This document shows, piece by piece, positions 1-9,786 of a stretch of DNA of 64,000 bases. This DNA is from Streptomyces sp. TLI_053. GTDB taxonomy: Bacteria > Actinomycetota > Actinomycetes > Streptomycetales > Streptomycetaceae. Location: NCBI RefSeq assembly GCF_900105395.1, contig NZ_LT629775.1:2436501-2500500 (forward strand). The letters run 5' to 3'. A program made the translations under genes and the position numbers. Position 1 is the first letter of the stretch; each line of letters begins with the position of its first letter. The notes under the pieces were generated by a model. The model saw only the letters and a list, made by a program, of their open reading frames with translations, was not told where the DNA came from and did not search any database.

Positions 1-1673
1 GCCTGCTGATCCGCCTCCCCCGGCGCGGCACCCTGCTCCGGGTGGCGCTGCGCCGTACCTCGCTGATCGGCGCACACCGCTTCACCGGACCGGTGGAGGA
101 GGAACACCGCGGCGGCTGGCGCGAGCTGGACTGGCACGAGCTCGCCCGCCAGATCCAGGGCGAGCTGGAACTGCGCACCGGAACGGTCAACGAGGAGTTC
201 CTCGGCCAGCTCTCCTCCAGCCACACCGCGGTCTCCACCGCCCTGGCCGGCCGCCCCGCGCCCGGCCCCAACCGCTACCTGGAGTCCGAGCAGGCCCTGC
301 TGTTCGGGCACCGGTTCCACCCCGCGCCCAAGTCCCGCTCCGCCGAACGCGGCGACTGGCGCGACTACGCCCCCGAGGCCCGCGCCGAATTCCCGCTGCG
401 CCACCTCGCGGTACGGCAGGAGCTGATCGCCGAGGCCTCCGCCGACCCGGCCGCGACCGCCCTGCTGGACAGCCTCGGCGCCGTCCCGGACGGCTACCGG
501 CTGCTGCCCGCCCACCCCTGGCAGTACGAACTCATCGGCGACCACCCGCTGTTGCGCGGGGCACTGGAGCGCGGCGACATCATCGACCTCGGCCCCGGCG
601 GCACCCCGTTCGCGGCCACCGCCTCGGTCCGGACCCTGTACGGCGCGGGCGCGTTCCTCAAGTTCAGCCTCAATGTGCGGATCACCAACTGCCTGCGCAA
701 GAACGCCGCCTACGAGCTGACCGGCGCGGTCACCCTCACCCGACTGCTCGCCCCGGTCCTGGCCGACCTGGCCGAACGGTTCCCGGACGCCGCCGTGCTG
801 CGCGAGCCGGCGTTCCGCACGCTCGCCCTGCCCGGCGCGGACGGCCGGCCCGACCGGGCGCTCTACGAGGGATTCGGCCTGATCGTCCGCGAGGGCCTCG
901 GCGCCTCGCTGCGCCCCGACCTCACCCCGCTGCTGGCCGCCGCCGTCGCCGACGAGTACCCGACCAGCTCGGCGCACATCTCCCGGCTGCTGTCCGACCC
1001 GGCCGACCCGGCCCGGGCGCTCGACTGGTGGACGGCCTACCTGCGCCTGCTGCTCCCGCCGGTGCTGTCCGCCTTCTTCGACCACGGCGTGGTGCTCGAA
1101 CCGCACCTGCAGAACGTCCTGATCGGCGTGGACGCGTCCGGCCGCCCGGCCCAGGTGCTCTTCCGCGACCTCGAGGGGACGAAGCTCGTCCCCGAGCGGC
1201 ACGCCGAACTGCTCGCCGCACTGCCGCCCGAGGTCGCCGGGCCGATGGCCTACGACGCCGAGCGCGGCTGGGACCGGGTGGTCTACTGCCTGCTGGTCAA
1301 CCACGTGGCCGAACTGCTGGCCGCCGTCGCCGACCTGCACCCGGCGGCGGAGGGCGCGCTCTGGGAGGCGGTCCGCCGCGTCCTGGAGGAGTACGCGGCG
1401 GAGCACGGCCGCCCGCCCCGGCTGCGCGCACTGCTGGCCGGCGTGCCGCTGCCCGGCAAGGCCAACCTGCTCACCCGCTGGGAGCGCAAGGCCGACCGCG
1501 CGGCCGGCTACGTCCGGATGGCCTCGCCGCTGGCCCGCTCCGTGCTGGCGGAGGCCGCCCACGGCGCCGCCGCGTCGGCCGTACCCGGACCGCCCTCGGC
1601 CCCCCTCCCACCTACCGCCCGGATCCCGCAGCCCGTCCAGGCCCCGCCCGTCGCCGCCGGAAGGACCCGATGA
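1..1673 (+). CDS. IucA/IucC-family NIS siderophore synthetase (5' end cut off by window)
   Basis: The reading frame is open from base 3, so the true start lies upstream; about 556 codons are present against a usual 580-630. Family hallmarks are visible: an HPWQ motif (LLPAHPWQYE, near nt 500-530), KFSLNVRITN near nt 660-690, EPHLQNVLIG near nt 1100-1130 and FRDLEGTKL near nt 1162-1188 (ATP and Mg sites plus the FhuF-like C-terminal domain). Members of this family join carboxylates such as citrate or succinate to amines or hydroxylamines with ATP, building siderophores without an NRPS. The C-terminal 40 residues are Ala/Pro-rich. The stop overlaps the next gene's start (ATGA), so both are probably one operon. 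The substrate cannot be read from sequence. Confidence 0.93.
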   Translation, partial: LLIRLPRRGTLLRVALRRTSLIGAHRFTGPVEEEHRGGWRELDWHELARQIQGELELRTGTVNEEFLGQLSSSHTAVSTALAGRPAPGPNRYLESEQALLFGHRFHPAPKSRSAERGDWRDYAPEARAEFPLRHLAVRQELIAEASADPAATALLDSLGAVPDGYRLLPAHPWQYELIGDHPLLRGALERGDIIDLGPGGTPFAATASVRTLYGAGAFLKFSLNVRITNCLRKNAAYELTGAVTLTRLLAPVLADLAERFPDAAVLREPAFRTLALPGADGRPDRALYEGFGLIVREGLGASLRPDLTPLLAAAVADEYPTSSAHISRLLSDPADPARALDWWTAYLRLLLPPVLSAFFDHGVVLEPHLQNVLIGVDASGRPAQVLFRDLEGTKLVPERHAELLAALPPEVAGPMAYDAERGWDRVVYCLLVNHVAELLAAVADLHPAAEGALWEAVRRVLEEYAAEHGRPPRLRALLAGVPLPGKANLLTRWERKADRAAGYVRMASPLARSVLAEAAHGAAASAVPGPPSAPLPPTARIPQPVQAPPVAAGRTR

Positions 1674-2905
1674 CCGCCACCGACGCCGTCCGCCGCCACG
1701 TCGCGGAGCTGGACCCGGAACAACTGCCCGCCTACGTCTACGACCTGGCGGCCCTGCGGACGCACGCCGCCGCCGTCCGGGCCGCCCTGCCGGAGCGGGT
1801 CGAGCTGTACTACGCGGCCAAGGCCAACCCCGAGGCCCCGGTGCTGGCCGCCCTGGGCGGGGCCGTGGACGGCTACGAGGTCTCCAGCGGAGGCGAACTG
1901 GCACACGTCCGGGCGGCCGTCCCGGACGCCCGGCTGGCCTTCGGCGGGCCGGGCAAGACGCCCGCCGAGATCGCCGCCGCCGTGGACGCCGGTGTGCACC
2001 GCTGGCACGTCGAGAGCGAACAGGAGCTGTACCGGCTGGCCGCCGTGCTGGCCGACCGGCCGGACGCGACCGTGGACGTGCTGCTGCGGGTGAACCTGCC
2101 GGTCGGGGCCGGTGCGCTGGACTCGGTCGCGCTGGCGATGGGCGGGCGCCCGACCCCGTTCGGGCTGGACCCGGACCGCGCCGAGGCGGCGATGCGGCTG
2201 CTCACCGAGCCGGTCGGCCCGCTGGCCCCGGTCCGGCGGCAGCTGCGGCTGCGCGGTGTGCACGCCCATCTGGCGAGCGGGCTGGCCGCGTCCGAACAGC
2301 TGGCGCTGGCGGAGCAGATCGTCGGCTGGTCCACCCGTTCGGCCGAGCGGCACGCCTTCGCGCTGGAGGAGGTCAACGTGGGCGGCGGCATGGCCGTCGA
2401 CTACGCCGACCCGGACGCCCGGTTCGACTGGACCACGTTCGGCGAGGGCCTCGGGAAGCTGCTGGACCGCCACCCCGGCCCGGTCCTGCGGATCGAGCCG
2501 GGCCGGGCGCTCACCGCGTACTGCGGCTGGTACGCGACCGAGGTGCTGGACGTGAAGCGCAGCCACGGCGAAGACTTCGTGGTCGTCCGCGGCGGCACCC
2601 ACCACCTGCGGACCCCGGCCACCCGGGGCCACAGCCAGCCGTTCGGCACCCTGCGGGTCGAGGAGTGGCCCCATCCGTGGGAGCGGCCCGCCGTGACCAC
2701 CGGCCGGGCCACTTTGACCGGCCAGCTCTGCACCCCCAAGGACGTGCTCGCCCACGCGGCCCCGGCCGCCGCCCGCCTCCGCGCGGGTGACCGGGTGCTC
2801 TTCGACCTGGCCGGGGCGTACGCCTGGAACATCTCGCACCACGAGTTCCTGATGCACCCCCGCCCGGGCTTCCACCATCTGGACGGCCCGGCGGAGCAGC
2901 ACTGA
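1670..2905 (+). CDS. Type III PLP-dependent decarboxylase (diaminopimelate/ornithine decarboxylase fold), siderophore-associated
   Basis: 411 aa. The ATG at 1670 overlaps the stop of the synthetase. The alanine-racemase-type barrel is shown by YYAAKAN with the PLP lysine at residue 51, the Gly-rich GGGMAVDY phosphate loop near residue 240, RIEPGRAL and a C-terminal beta domain ending in AYAWNISHHEFLMHP. The canonical enzyme (LysA) makes lysine, but coupling to an IucA/IucC gene matches SbnH (staphyloferrin B) and PvsE (vibrioferrin), which decarboxylate a siderophore intermediate. I infer that role here rather than lysine biosynthesis. Expression is probably iron-regulated from a promoter upstream of the window. 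Confidence 0.85.
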   Translation: MTATDAVRRHVAELDPEQLPAYVYDLAALRTHAAAVRAALPERVELYYAAKANPEAPVLAALGGAVDGYEVSSGGELAHVRAAVPDARLAFGGPGKTPAEIAAAVDAGVHRWHVESEQELYRLAAVLADRPDATVDVLLRVNLPVGAGALDSVALAMGGRPTPFGLDPDRAEAAMRLLTEPVGPLAPVRRQLRLRGVHAHLASGLAASEQLALAEQIVGWSTRSAERHAFALEEVNVGGGMAVDYADPDARFDWTTFGEGLGKLLDRHPGPVLRIEPGRALTAYCGWYATEVLDVKRSHGEDFVVVRGGTHHLRTPATRGHSQPFGTLRVEEWPHPWERPAVTTGRATLTGQLCTPKDVLAHAAPAAARLRAGDRVLFDLAGAYAWNISHHEFLMHPRPGFHHLDGPAEQH

Positions 2906-3095
2906 CGGGAGGCCGCCGAGGGTCGGCCGCCGGCGTCGGACGGAACGGCGGAGAGCGGCCGACGCGCGGCGGACGGCCGACGGACGGCGGGGACCGGACA
3001 CCCGGGTCCGCCGTCCGCCGGCCGTCGGCGGCCGCCCTCCGTGCACCGGAACCGCACTGGCGTGCGAAGGTGGTAGCAGCGAAGGGAGCGCGCAC

Positions 3096-3899
3096 GTGCT
3101 GATGGAGAAGGTGGCGGAGATCATCGCCGAGGCCTCGGCCGAGGCGGTGGAGCCCCGGTTCCGGGCGCTGGCCTCCGGCGAGGTGATGGAGAAGGCCCCC
3201 GGCGAGGTGGTCACCGTCGCCGACCGCGAGGCCGAGCTGATCATCTCGCGGCGGCTGCGCGAGCTGCTGCCCGTCCCGGTGGTCGGTGAGGAGGCGGTGG
3301 CCGCCGACCCGGCGCTCGCCCGGGCCCTGCACGCCGAAGCGGCCGTCTGGCTCGTCGACCCCGTCGACGGCACCGCCAACTTCGTCGCCGGCCGCCCCGA
3401 CTACGCGGTGATGGTCTCCCTGGTGCGCGACGGCCGGACCGTCGCCGCCTGGATCCGGCAGCCGGCCACCGACACCACCTACACCGCCGAACTGGGCTCC
3501 GGCGCCTGGCGCGACGGCCACCGGCTGACCCGCACGCCCGCCGGCGACGATCCGGCCACCTGGCGCGGCTCGGTGAAGAGCCGGTTCCTGGACCCGGCCC
3601 GCCGCCGGCTGATCGAGTCCAACGCCACCGCCTTCGGCGGCCTGACCGACGGGCGCCACGCCGCCGGCATCGAGTACCCCGAAGTCGCCGACGGCAACAC
3701 GGACTTCGTGCTCTACTGGCGCACCCTGCCCTGGGACCACGCCCCCGGCTCCCTCCTGGTGGCCGAGTCCGGCGGCCGCGCCGCCCGTCTCGACGGCACC
3801 CCCTACCACCCCGAGGCCCCGGGCGGCACGGACGGCCTGCTCGTCGCGGCCGACCCGGCCACCTGGGAGCGGTGCCGCGAGATCCTCTTCGCTCCGTAG
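3096..3899 (+). CDS. Inositol monophosphatase-family phosphatase
   Basis: 267 aa. The GTG start at 3096 follows a good ribosome binding site (gaaggga, 3081-3087). The metal-binding signature WLVDPVDGTANF sits near residues 85-96, an upstream GEEAV supplies the other acidic ligand, and the C-terminal motif WDHAPGSLLVAESGG is the second family signature. The family hydrolyses inositol-1-phosphate, 3'-phosphoadenosine 5'-phosphate, histidinol phosphate or related small phosphates with Mg; the substrate is not readable. It lies 190 bp downstream of the siderophore genes on the same strand but with its own ribosome binding site, so a siderophore role is not shown. Confidence 0.88.
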   Translation: MLMEKVAEIIAEASAEAVEPRFRALASGEVMEKAPGEVVTVADREAELIISRRLRELLPVPVVGEEAVAADPALARALHAEAAVWLVDPVDGTANFVAGRPDYAVMVSLVRDGRTVAAWIRQPATDTTYTAELGSGAWRDGHRLTRTPAGDDPATWRGSVKSRFLDPARRRLIESNATAFGGLTDGRHAAGIEYPEVADGNTDFVLYWRTLPWDHAPGSLLVAESGGRAARLDGTPYHPEAPGGTDGLLVAADPATWERCREILFAP

Positions 3900-4525
3900 T
3901 CCGCACCGTGGTTCGCGCCCGGTTCGCGCCGTCGGCCCCGCCCGCGCCGGCCGAGGAGCCGTCGGAGTCGCCGAGCCCGCCGCTCGCGGTGCACTCGCTG
4001 ACCTCGGCGGAGGTGCAGTACGGCTGGTGGAACTGGGCGTCGGGCAGCGAGGCGAACCGCAGCCCGGTGCTCGACCGGGACGGCCGGTGGTGCGGTGAGC
4101 GCCAGCACGAGGACATCTGGTACCTGGCCGGAACGACCGGCGGGGGCCCGGTCGGGCGGACCTGCGCCGTCCCCGTCGGGCTGCCGGTGCTGTTCCCGCT
4201 GGTGACCATGGTCGGCGAGGCCGCAGACTGCACGGTCTTCATGGACCGGGCCCAGGGCAGCGCCACGCTGGACGGCGTCCCGCTGAGGGCCGAGCCGCTC
4301 GGCGCAACCCGGATCCAGCTGTACTCCGTCGCCGGCAACGCCTTCGGGGCGACCGCCACCGGCTCCGAGAACACCTGGTCGTGCGGCCTGTGGGTGCGGC
4401 TGGACCCGCTGGCGCCCGGCAACCACGAACTCACCGTCCGGGGCAGGGCCGAGGAGCCCGCCGTCTCGGTGGAGGTGGACTACCACCTGCGGGCGGCCGT
4501 GCCCACCCCCACCGGAGCCGTCTGA
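3872..4525 (+). CDS. Conserved hypothetical protein, function unknown
   Basis: Up to 217 aa from the GTG at 3872, which overlaps the phosphatase by 28 bp; another in-frame GTG at 3908, just past the phosphatase stop, is an equally plausible start. After a Pro/Ser-rich N-terminus (APPAPAEEPSESPSPP) comes a compact domain rich in Trp and Gly with two cysteines in the middle (RTCAVP, ADCTVF) and one near the end (WSCGLW), and beta-type spacing. No clear signal peptide or membrane segment remains if the later start is used. I do not recognise the fold. It is the last forward gene before the convergent diaminobutyrate genes, separated by only 13 bp. Confidence 0.7.
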   Translation: MPRDPLRSVVRTVVRARFAPSAPPAPAEEPSESPSPPLAVHSLTSAEVQYGWWNWASGSEANRSPVLDRDGRWCGERQHEDIWYLAGTTGGGPVGRTCAVPVGLPVLFPLVTMVGEAADCTVFMDRAQGSATLDGVPLRAEPLGATRIQLYSVAGNAFGATATGSENTWSCGLWVRLDPLAPGNHELTVRGRAEEPAVSVEVDYHLRAAVPTPTGAV

Positions 4526-4538
4526 CCCGGCGGCCGTA

Positions 4539-6185
4539 CTACCGCCCGACCCACCGCCAGGTCTCCCGGCCCGCACGGACGACCTCGGCGATCAGTCCGG
4601 CCACCTCCTCGGTGGTGGTGTGCGGGTTGAGCAGCGTCAGCTTGAGCCGGACCCGGCCGGGGCCCTCGCCGGGCAGTTCGGTCCGACCGACCACGGCCCG
4701 TCCGCCGCGCAGCAGTTCGCGCCGCAGTTCGGCGTTGACCCGGTCCAGCGCGGCCGGGTCGGGGCCGGACTGCGAGGAGCCCGGCCCGGCCGCCGGCCGG
4801 TAGCGGAACAGCAGGGCGGTCAGCACGGGTTCGGCGTGCAGTTCCAGTTCCGGTTCGGCCCGGACCGCGTCGGCGGCGGACCGCGCGAGGTCGTGGCAGG
4901 CGTCGACGAGCCGGCCGAGTCCGGCCCGGCCGAGGGTGCGCAGGGTGACGGCGAGTTTGAAGGCGTCCGGCCGCCGGGTGGTGCGCAGGGAGAGTCCCAA
5001 CAGGCTGGGGTAGCCGGCCTGTTCGTCGTCGGCCGGGTTGAGGTAGACGGCCCGGCGGGCGAGCGAGACGTAGTTCTCGGCGTGGCGCACCAGGAAGACC
5101 CCGGCGGCGGCGGGCTGCCAGCCGAGCTTGTGCCAGTCCAGCGAGACGGAGTCGGCTCGTTCGATGCCGTCGAGCAGGGGGGCGAGCCGGTCGGAGAGCA
5201 GGGCGCCGCCGCCGTACGCGGCGTCGACGTGCAGCCAGGCGTCGTAGCGGGCGGCGAGCTCGGCGACGGCGGGCAGCGGGTCGACGGCTCCGGTGTCGGT
5301 GGTGCCGGCGGTGGCGACTACCGCGACGGGGGTGTGTCCGGCCCAACTGGCCTCGGAGAGGGCGCGTTCGAGCGCCGCCGGGTCCATCCTCAGGTCGCGG
5401 TCGACGTCGACCGGGACGACGGCGCGTTCGCCGAGGCCGAGCAGGGCGGCCGCCCGCTGGACCGAGAAGTGCGCGGCCCGGGAGGCGAAGATCCGGGGCC
5501 GGACGCCGGCGGGCAGGCCGAGGAGCCCGTCGAGTTCGACGATGCCGTCGAGCTTCTGGTCGCGGGCGAGCATGAGGCCCATGAGGTTGGACTCGGTGCC
5601 GCCGGAGGTGACCACGCCGGCGGCCCGGGCGGGGTCGTAGCCGACCAGGGCGGCGAGTTCGGCCAGCACCGCGGTCTCCAGTGCCGTCGCCGCGGGGGCC
5701 TGGTCCCAGGAGTCCTGGGAGGGGTTGAGGGCGCTGACGGCGAGGTCGGCGGCGGCGGCCACGGCGAGCGGCGGGCAGTGCAGGTGGGCGGCGCAGAACG
5801 GGTCGGCGGGGTCGGCGGCGCCGTGGGCGAGCAGTTCGGTGAGGCGGGCGAGGGCGTCGGGGCCCTCGGCGGCGGCGAGTGCCCGGTCGACCAGGGCGGC
5901 GAGGTCGCCGGGGCGGCCGGCCGGCAGCGGGCCGCCGCGCCGGGTGGCTCCGGTCTCCAGCGCGTCGAGGACGGTGGCGAGCAGCGGGCCGAGCGCTGCC
6001 GGTCCGCCGACGCCGCCGGAGAGGGCGTCGAGCGGTGCGTCGGCCCCCTCGGCCGGGTCCGGCCAGGAAGCGCCGCGGCCCGGCCCTGCCCCGGCACCCG
6101 CCCCGGTGCCGGCCCCGCCCCCGGGCCCCTCCCCGGTACCGCCCTCGGTACCGCCCTCGGGCCCCTCCCCCGGGCCGCCGCTCAC
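4539..6185 (-). CDS. ddc: L-2,4-diaminobutyrate decarboxylase (group II PLP decarboxylase)
   Basis: 548 aa. The start is the GTG at 6185 that overlaps the aminotransferase stop (GTGA); longer versions of this frame run through the neighbouring gene and are not real. Group II decarboxylase motifs: TSGGTESNLMGL, HVDAAYGGG and the PLP lysine in DWHKLGW at about residue 353. The first ~60 residues are a Gly/Pro-rich low-complexity leader. In the known RhbB/Ddc pathway this enzyme converts L-2,4-diaminobutyrate to 1,3-diaminopropane, a backbone for citrate-type siderophores. It follows the aminotransferase directly, so the pair would make the diamine in two steps. Confidence 0.88.
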   Translation of the reverse strand: MSGGPGEGPEGGTEGGTGEGPGGGAGTGAGAGAGPGRGASWPDPAEGADAPLDALSGGVGGPAALGPLLATVLDALETGATRRGGPLPAGRPGDLAALVDRALAAAEGPDALARLTELLAHGAADPADPFCAAHLHCPPLAVAAAADLAVSALNPSQDSWDQAPAATALETAVLAELAALVGYDPARAAGVVTSGGTESNLMGLMLARDQKLDGIVELDGLLGLPAGVRPRIFASRAAHFSVQRAAALLGLGERAVVPVDVDRDLRMDPAALERALSEASWAGHTPVAVVATAGTTDTGAVDPLPAVAELAARYDAWLHVDAAYGGGALLSDRLAPLLDGIERADSVSLDWHKLGWQPAAAGVFLVRHAENYVSLARRAVYLNPADDEQAGYPSLLGLSLRTTRRPDAFKLAVTLRTLGRAGLGRLVDACHDLARSAADAVRAEPELELHAEPVLTALLFRYRPAAGPGSSQSGPDPAALDRVNAELRRELLRGGRAVVGRTELPGEGPGRVRLKLTLLNPHTTTEEVAGLIAEVVRAGRETWRWVGR

Positions 6186-7606
6186 GCGGAGGCCGCCGCG
6201 ACGGCGTCCGCGAGCCGGTCCAGCACCGCGGCCGTCTGCTCGTCCGTGATGGTGAGCGGGGGCAGCAGCCGCAGGACGGCGTCGTGCCGCCCGCCGAGTT
6301 CGACGATCAGCCCGCGTTCCAGGCAGGCCTCGCGGACCCGGACGGCGAGTCCGGGGGCGGCCGGGCGGGCCCCGCAGGCGTCCGGCTCCGCGGCCGGGTC
6401 GACGAGTTCGACGCCGATCATCAGCCCGCGGCCGCGCACGTCGCCGATCGCGGGGAGTTCCCCGGCCAGCGCGCGCAGCCGTGCGACCATCCGGTCGCCG
6501 ACCACCGCCGCCCGTTCGGCCAGCCCGTTGGCGGCGACGTAGCGCAGGGTGGCGGCTCCGGCCGCCATCGCCAGCGTGTTGCCGCGGAAGGTGCCGGTGT
6601 GGGCGCCGGGCCGCCAGCCGTCGTACTCCTCCCGGTAGACGACGACGGCGAGCGGGAGGCTGCCGCCGATCGCCTTGGAGAGCACCATCGCGTCGGGCAC
6701 GATCCCGCTGTGCTCGACCGCCCACATCGCACCGGTGCGGCCCACACCGGTCTGCACCTCGTCGACGATCAGCGGGATGCGGCGCTCGGCGGTGATCCGG
6801 CGCATGGTGCGCAGCCAGTCGTCCGGCGCTGGAACGACACCGCCCTCGCCCTGCACGGCCTCCAGGACCATCGCGGCGGGCGGGACGACGCCGCCGGCCG
6901 GGTCGTCGAGCAGTCGTTCGACGTAGGTGGCCGACAGTTCGGCCCCCGCCTCCCCGCCGACCCCGAACGGGCAGCGGTAGCCGTAGGGGTAGGGCAGCCG
7001 GACGACCTCGCCACCGCCGGGCAGCGGCTCCTTGACGGCGACGTTGCCGGTGAGCGCCAGGGATCCGGCGGTCATGCCGTGATAGGCGCCGGTGAAGGCG
7101 AGCGCGCCGGAACGGCCGGTCGCGGTCTGCATCAGCTTGAGCGCGGCCTCGACGGCGTCGGTCCCGGCGGGGCCGCAGAAGTGCACCCGCGCCCCGTCGG
7201 CGAAGGCGGGCGGCAGGCTCTCGAACAGGGCGGTGGTGAAGTCGTCCTTCTCGGCGGTCGCGAGGTCGAGCAGGTGGAGGGGGGCGCCGCTGTCGAGGGT
7301 GCGGCGGATCGCCGCCAGCACCACGGGGTGGTTGTGGCCGAGCGCCAGGGTGCCGGCGCCGGAGAGGCAGTCGAGGTAGCGGCGGCCGTCGGCGCCCTCG
7401 ACGGTCATGCCGCTGGCGCGCACGGGGACGATCGGGAACGAGCGCGCGTAGGTGCGGGCGGCGGACTCGCGCAGGCGCTGGCGGCGCAGCACGGCGCTCG
7501 GCCCGGACGCCGCCCCGGCGGCGGGCGCGGGCGCCGGGCCCGGCGCGGGAACGGCGGCGGCACGGGGGACGGTCGGACCGGTGGCGGGCTCAGCGGCGAG
7601 CGTCAA
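6182..7606 (-). CDS. dat: Diaminobutyrate-2-oxoglutarate aminotransferase (class III PLP)
   Basis: 474 aa. The start is a TTG at 7606 with GGGAG about eight bases upstream. Class III aminotransferase motifs are present: HFCGPAGTDAVEAALKL, GAYHGMTAGSLALTG, VDEVQTGVGRTG, the PLP lysine in LSKAIGGSLP at about residue 311 and THTGTFRGN-like substrate residues. The family (EctB, RhbA, Dat) converts aspartate semialdehyde plus glutamate to L-2,4-diaminobutyrate. No ectoine synthase follows; a diaminobutyrate decarboxylase does, so the product goes to 1,3-diaminopropane. An iron box 17 bp upstream of the start indicates repression by iron, supporting a siderophore role. The N-terminal ~35 residues are Ala/Pro-rich. 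Confidence 0.9.
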   Translation of the reverse strand: MTLAAEPATGPTVPRAAAVPAPGPAPAPAAGAASGPSAVLRRQRLRESAARTYARSFPIVPVRASGMTVEGADGRRYLDCLSGAGTLALGHNHPVVLAAIRRTLDSGAPLHLLDLATAEKDDFTTALFESLPPAFADGARVHFCGPAGTDAVEAALKLMQTATGRSGALAFTGAYHGMTAGSLALTGNVAVKEPLPGGGEVVRLPYPYGYRCPFGVGGEAGAELSATYVERLLDDPAGGVVPPAAMVLEAVQGEGGVVPAPDDWLRTMRRITAERRIPLIVDEVQTGVGRTGAMWAVEHSGIVPDAMVLSKAIGGSLPLAVVVYREEYDGWRPGAHTGTFRGNTLAMAAGAATLRYVAANGLAERAAVVGDRMVARLRALAGELPAIGDVRGRGLMIGVELVDPAAEPDACGARPAAPGLAVRVREACLERGLIVELGGRHDAVLRLLPPLTITDEQTAAVLDRLADAVAAASA

Positions 7607-7623
7607 GGCGGACTCCCAGAAAA

Positions 7624-7642
7624 TTAGGTGAGCCTAACCTTA
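7624..7642 (-). promoter_or_regulatory. Iron box (DmdR/IdeR/DtxR-type operator)
   Basis: Read on the minus strand this 19-mer is TAAGGTTAGGCTCACCTAA, which differs at one base from the Streptomyces DmdR iron box TTAGGTTAGGCTCACCTAA. It ends 17 bp before the aminotransferase start, so an iron-loaded repressor would block transcription of the dat-ddc pair. Confidence 0.92.
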
Positions 7643-7776
7643 CTTGTCTGACCTGCCCTGATCCGTCCGGGGGCGCCGGAACCACCCTTGCGAGTGACAG
7701 TCGGCCCACTCCCTCAACGACCGGACCGGCCGGAGGTCACGGCCTCCGGCCGAGGCTGGCGCGCTACCCTCGCCGC

Positions 7777-8436
7777 ATGCCACCCTCGCCCCGGAACGGC
7801 TCCGCCACCCCCGCCGACGACGACACCCCGGCCGGCCGTGCCGCCGGACTCGCCCGCACCCGGGAGTTCTTCGGCGTCCGCGCCGCCGGCTGGGACGCCA
7901 AGTTCCCGGACGACGGCCCGCGATACGCCGCCGCGATCGCCGAACTCGCCCTGCGCCCCGGCGACTCGGTGCTCGACGCGGGCTGCGGCACCGGCCGCGC
8001 CCTGCCGCCGCTGCGCGCCGCGGTCGGCCCGGCCGGGCGGGTGTTCGGCGCCGACGTCACGCCCGAGATGCTGGCCGAGGCCGCCGCCCGGCATCCCGGC
8101 ACAGCCGCCCTGCTGCTCGCGGACTGCGCCCGGCTCCCGCTGCCCGACGCCGCGCTGGACGCCGTGTTCGCGGCCGGACTGGTCTCCCACCTGCCGGACC
8201 CGGCCCAGGCCCTGCGGGAGTTCGCCCGGGTCGGCCGGCCCGGCGCCCGGCTGGCACTGTTCCACCCCGTGGGCCGCGCCGCCCTCGCCGCCCGCCACGG
8301 CCGCCCCCTCACCCCGGACGACCTCCGGGCCGAACCCAACCTCCGCCCCCTGCTCGATGCCACCGGCTGGCGCCTCGTGGCCTTCGCGGACACCGACGAC
8401 CGCTACCTCGCCCTCGCCGAGCGCGCGGAGCACTGA
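7777..8436 (+). CDS. Class I SAM-dependent methyltransferase
   Basis: 219 aa from ATG 7777. Motif I VLDAGCGTGRALPPL near residue 70, an acidic residue at the end of strand 2 (VFGADVTPEMLAEA) and a ubiE/COQ5-like DAVFAAGLVSHLPDPAQALREFARVGRPGARLALF segment define a Methyltransf_11/25-type Rossmann fold. The N-terminal ~30 residues are low complexity. The substrate is unknown. It lies downstream of the iron-regulated promoter but faces away from it and is not obviously part of the siderophore unit. Confidence 0.85.
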   Translation: MPPSPRNGSATPADDDTPAGRAAGLARTREFFGVRAAGWDAKFPDDGPRYAAAIAELALRPGDSVLDAGCGTGRALPPLRAAVGPAGRVFGADVTPEMLAEAAARHPGTAALLLADCARLPLPDAALDAVFAAGLVSHLPDPAQALREFARVGRPGARLALFHPVGRAALAARHGRPLTPDDLRAEPNLRPLLDATGWRLVAFADTDDRYLALAERAEH

Positions 8437-8576
8437 CCGGGCCGGGCCCGCCCCGGGCCCCGGTCCCGGGCGGGCGCGGGGGCAGGGGCAGGGGTGACCC
8501 GCGGCCATGATCACCGACGTGTCAGACTCGGGCTCCGTACGCACCCGCACCGGGTGCCCGAGCGAAGGAATCCCGC

Positions 8577-8942
8577 ATGGCACTCTTCGGCAACGCGCAC
8601 CGGATCGACAACGCCGAGGCCCAGAAGGAGTTCGCCCGGCTGTTCGGCCAGGGCGAGCAGGTCCACGCCGCCTACCAGCTGGTCCGCGACGCCTTCCTGT
8701 TCACCGACCGCCGCCTGATCCTGGTCGACAAGCAGGGCATCACCGGCAAGAAGACCGAGTACCACTCGATCCCCTACCGTTCGATCACCCACTTCGCCGT
8801 GGAGACCGCGGGCAGCTTCGACCTGGACGCCGAGCTGAAGATCTGGGTCTCGGGCGCCGCGCTGCCGATATCCAAGAACTTCACCAAGGGCGTCGACATC
8901 TACGAGGTGCAGGCCCTGCTCACCCAGTTCGTGGCCCGCTGA
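8577..8942 (+). CDS. Bacterial PH-domain protein (PHb family)
   Basis: 121 aa from ATG 8577. The whole protein matches the small bacterial pleckstrin-homology family: an N-terminal helix (AEAQKEFARLFGQGEQV), then alternating beta strands (AYQLVRDAFLFTDRRLILVDKQ; SIPYRSITHFAVE), an acidic turn and a closing helix (VDIYEVQALLTQFVAR). The family is known from structure but its partners in actinomycetes are not defined. No membrane segment is present. It ends 7 bp before the convergent response regulator gene. Confidence 0.85.
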   Translation: MALFGNAHRIDNAEAQKEFARLFGQGEQVHAAYQLVRDAFLFTDRRLILVDKQGITGKKTEYHSIPYRSITHFAVETAGSFDLDAELKIWVSGAALPISKNFTKGVDIYEVQALLTQFVAR

Positions 8943-8949
8943 CCCCACC

Positions 8950-9782
<833 letters not shown>

Positions 9783-9786
<4 letters not shown>

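Noticed and set aside
1283..2905. Possibility that the type III PLP decarboxylase is the housekeeping lysA
   Set aside because: The gene starts inside the stop of a siderophore synthetase and lacks an argS/hom context; the SbnH/PvsE role fits better, though sequence alone cannot exclude lysA activity.
6186..6725. N-terminal extension of the diaminobutyrate decarboxylase frame
   Set aside because: It would overlap the aminotransferase coding region entirely; the GTG at 6185 with a GTGA overlap is the natural start.
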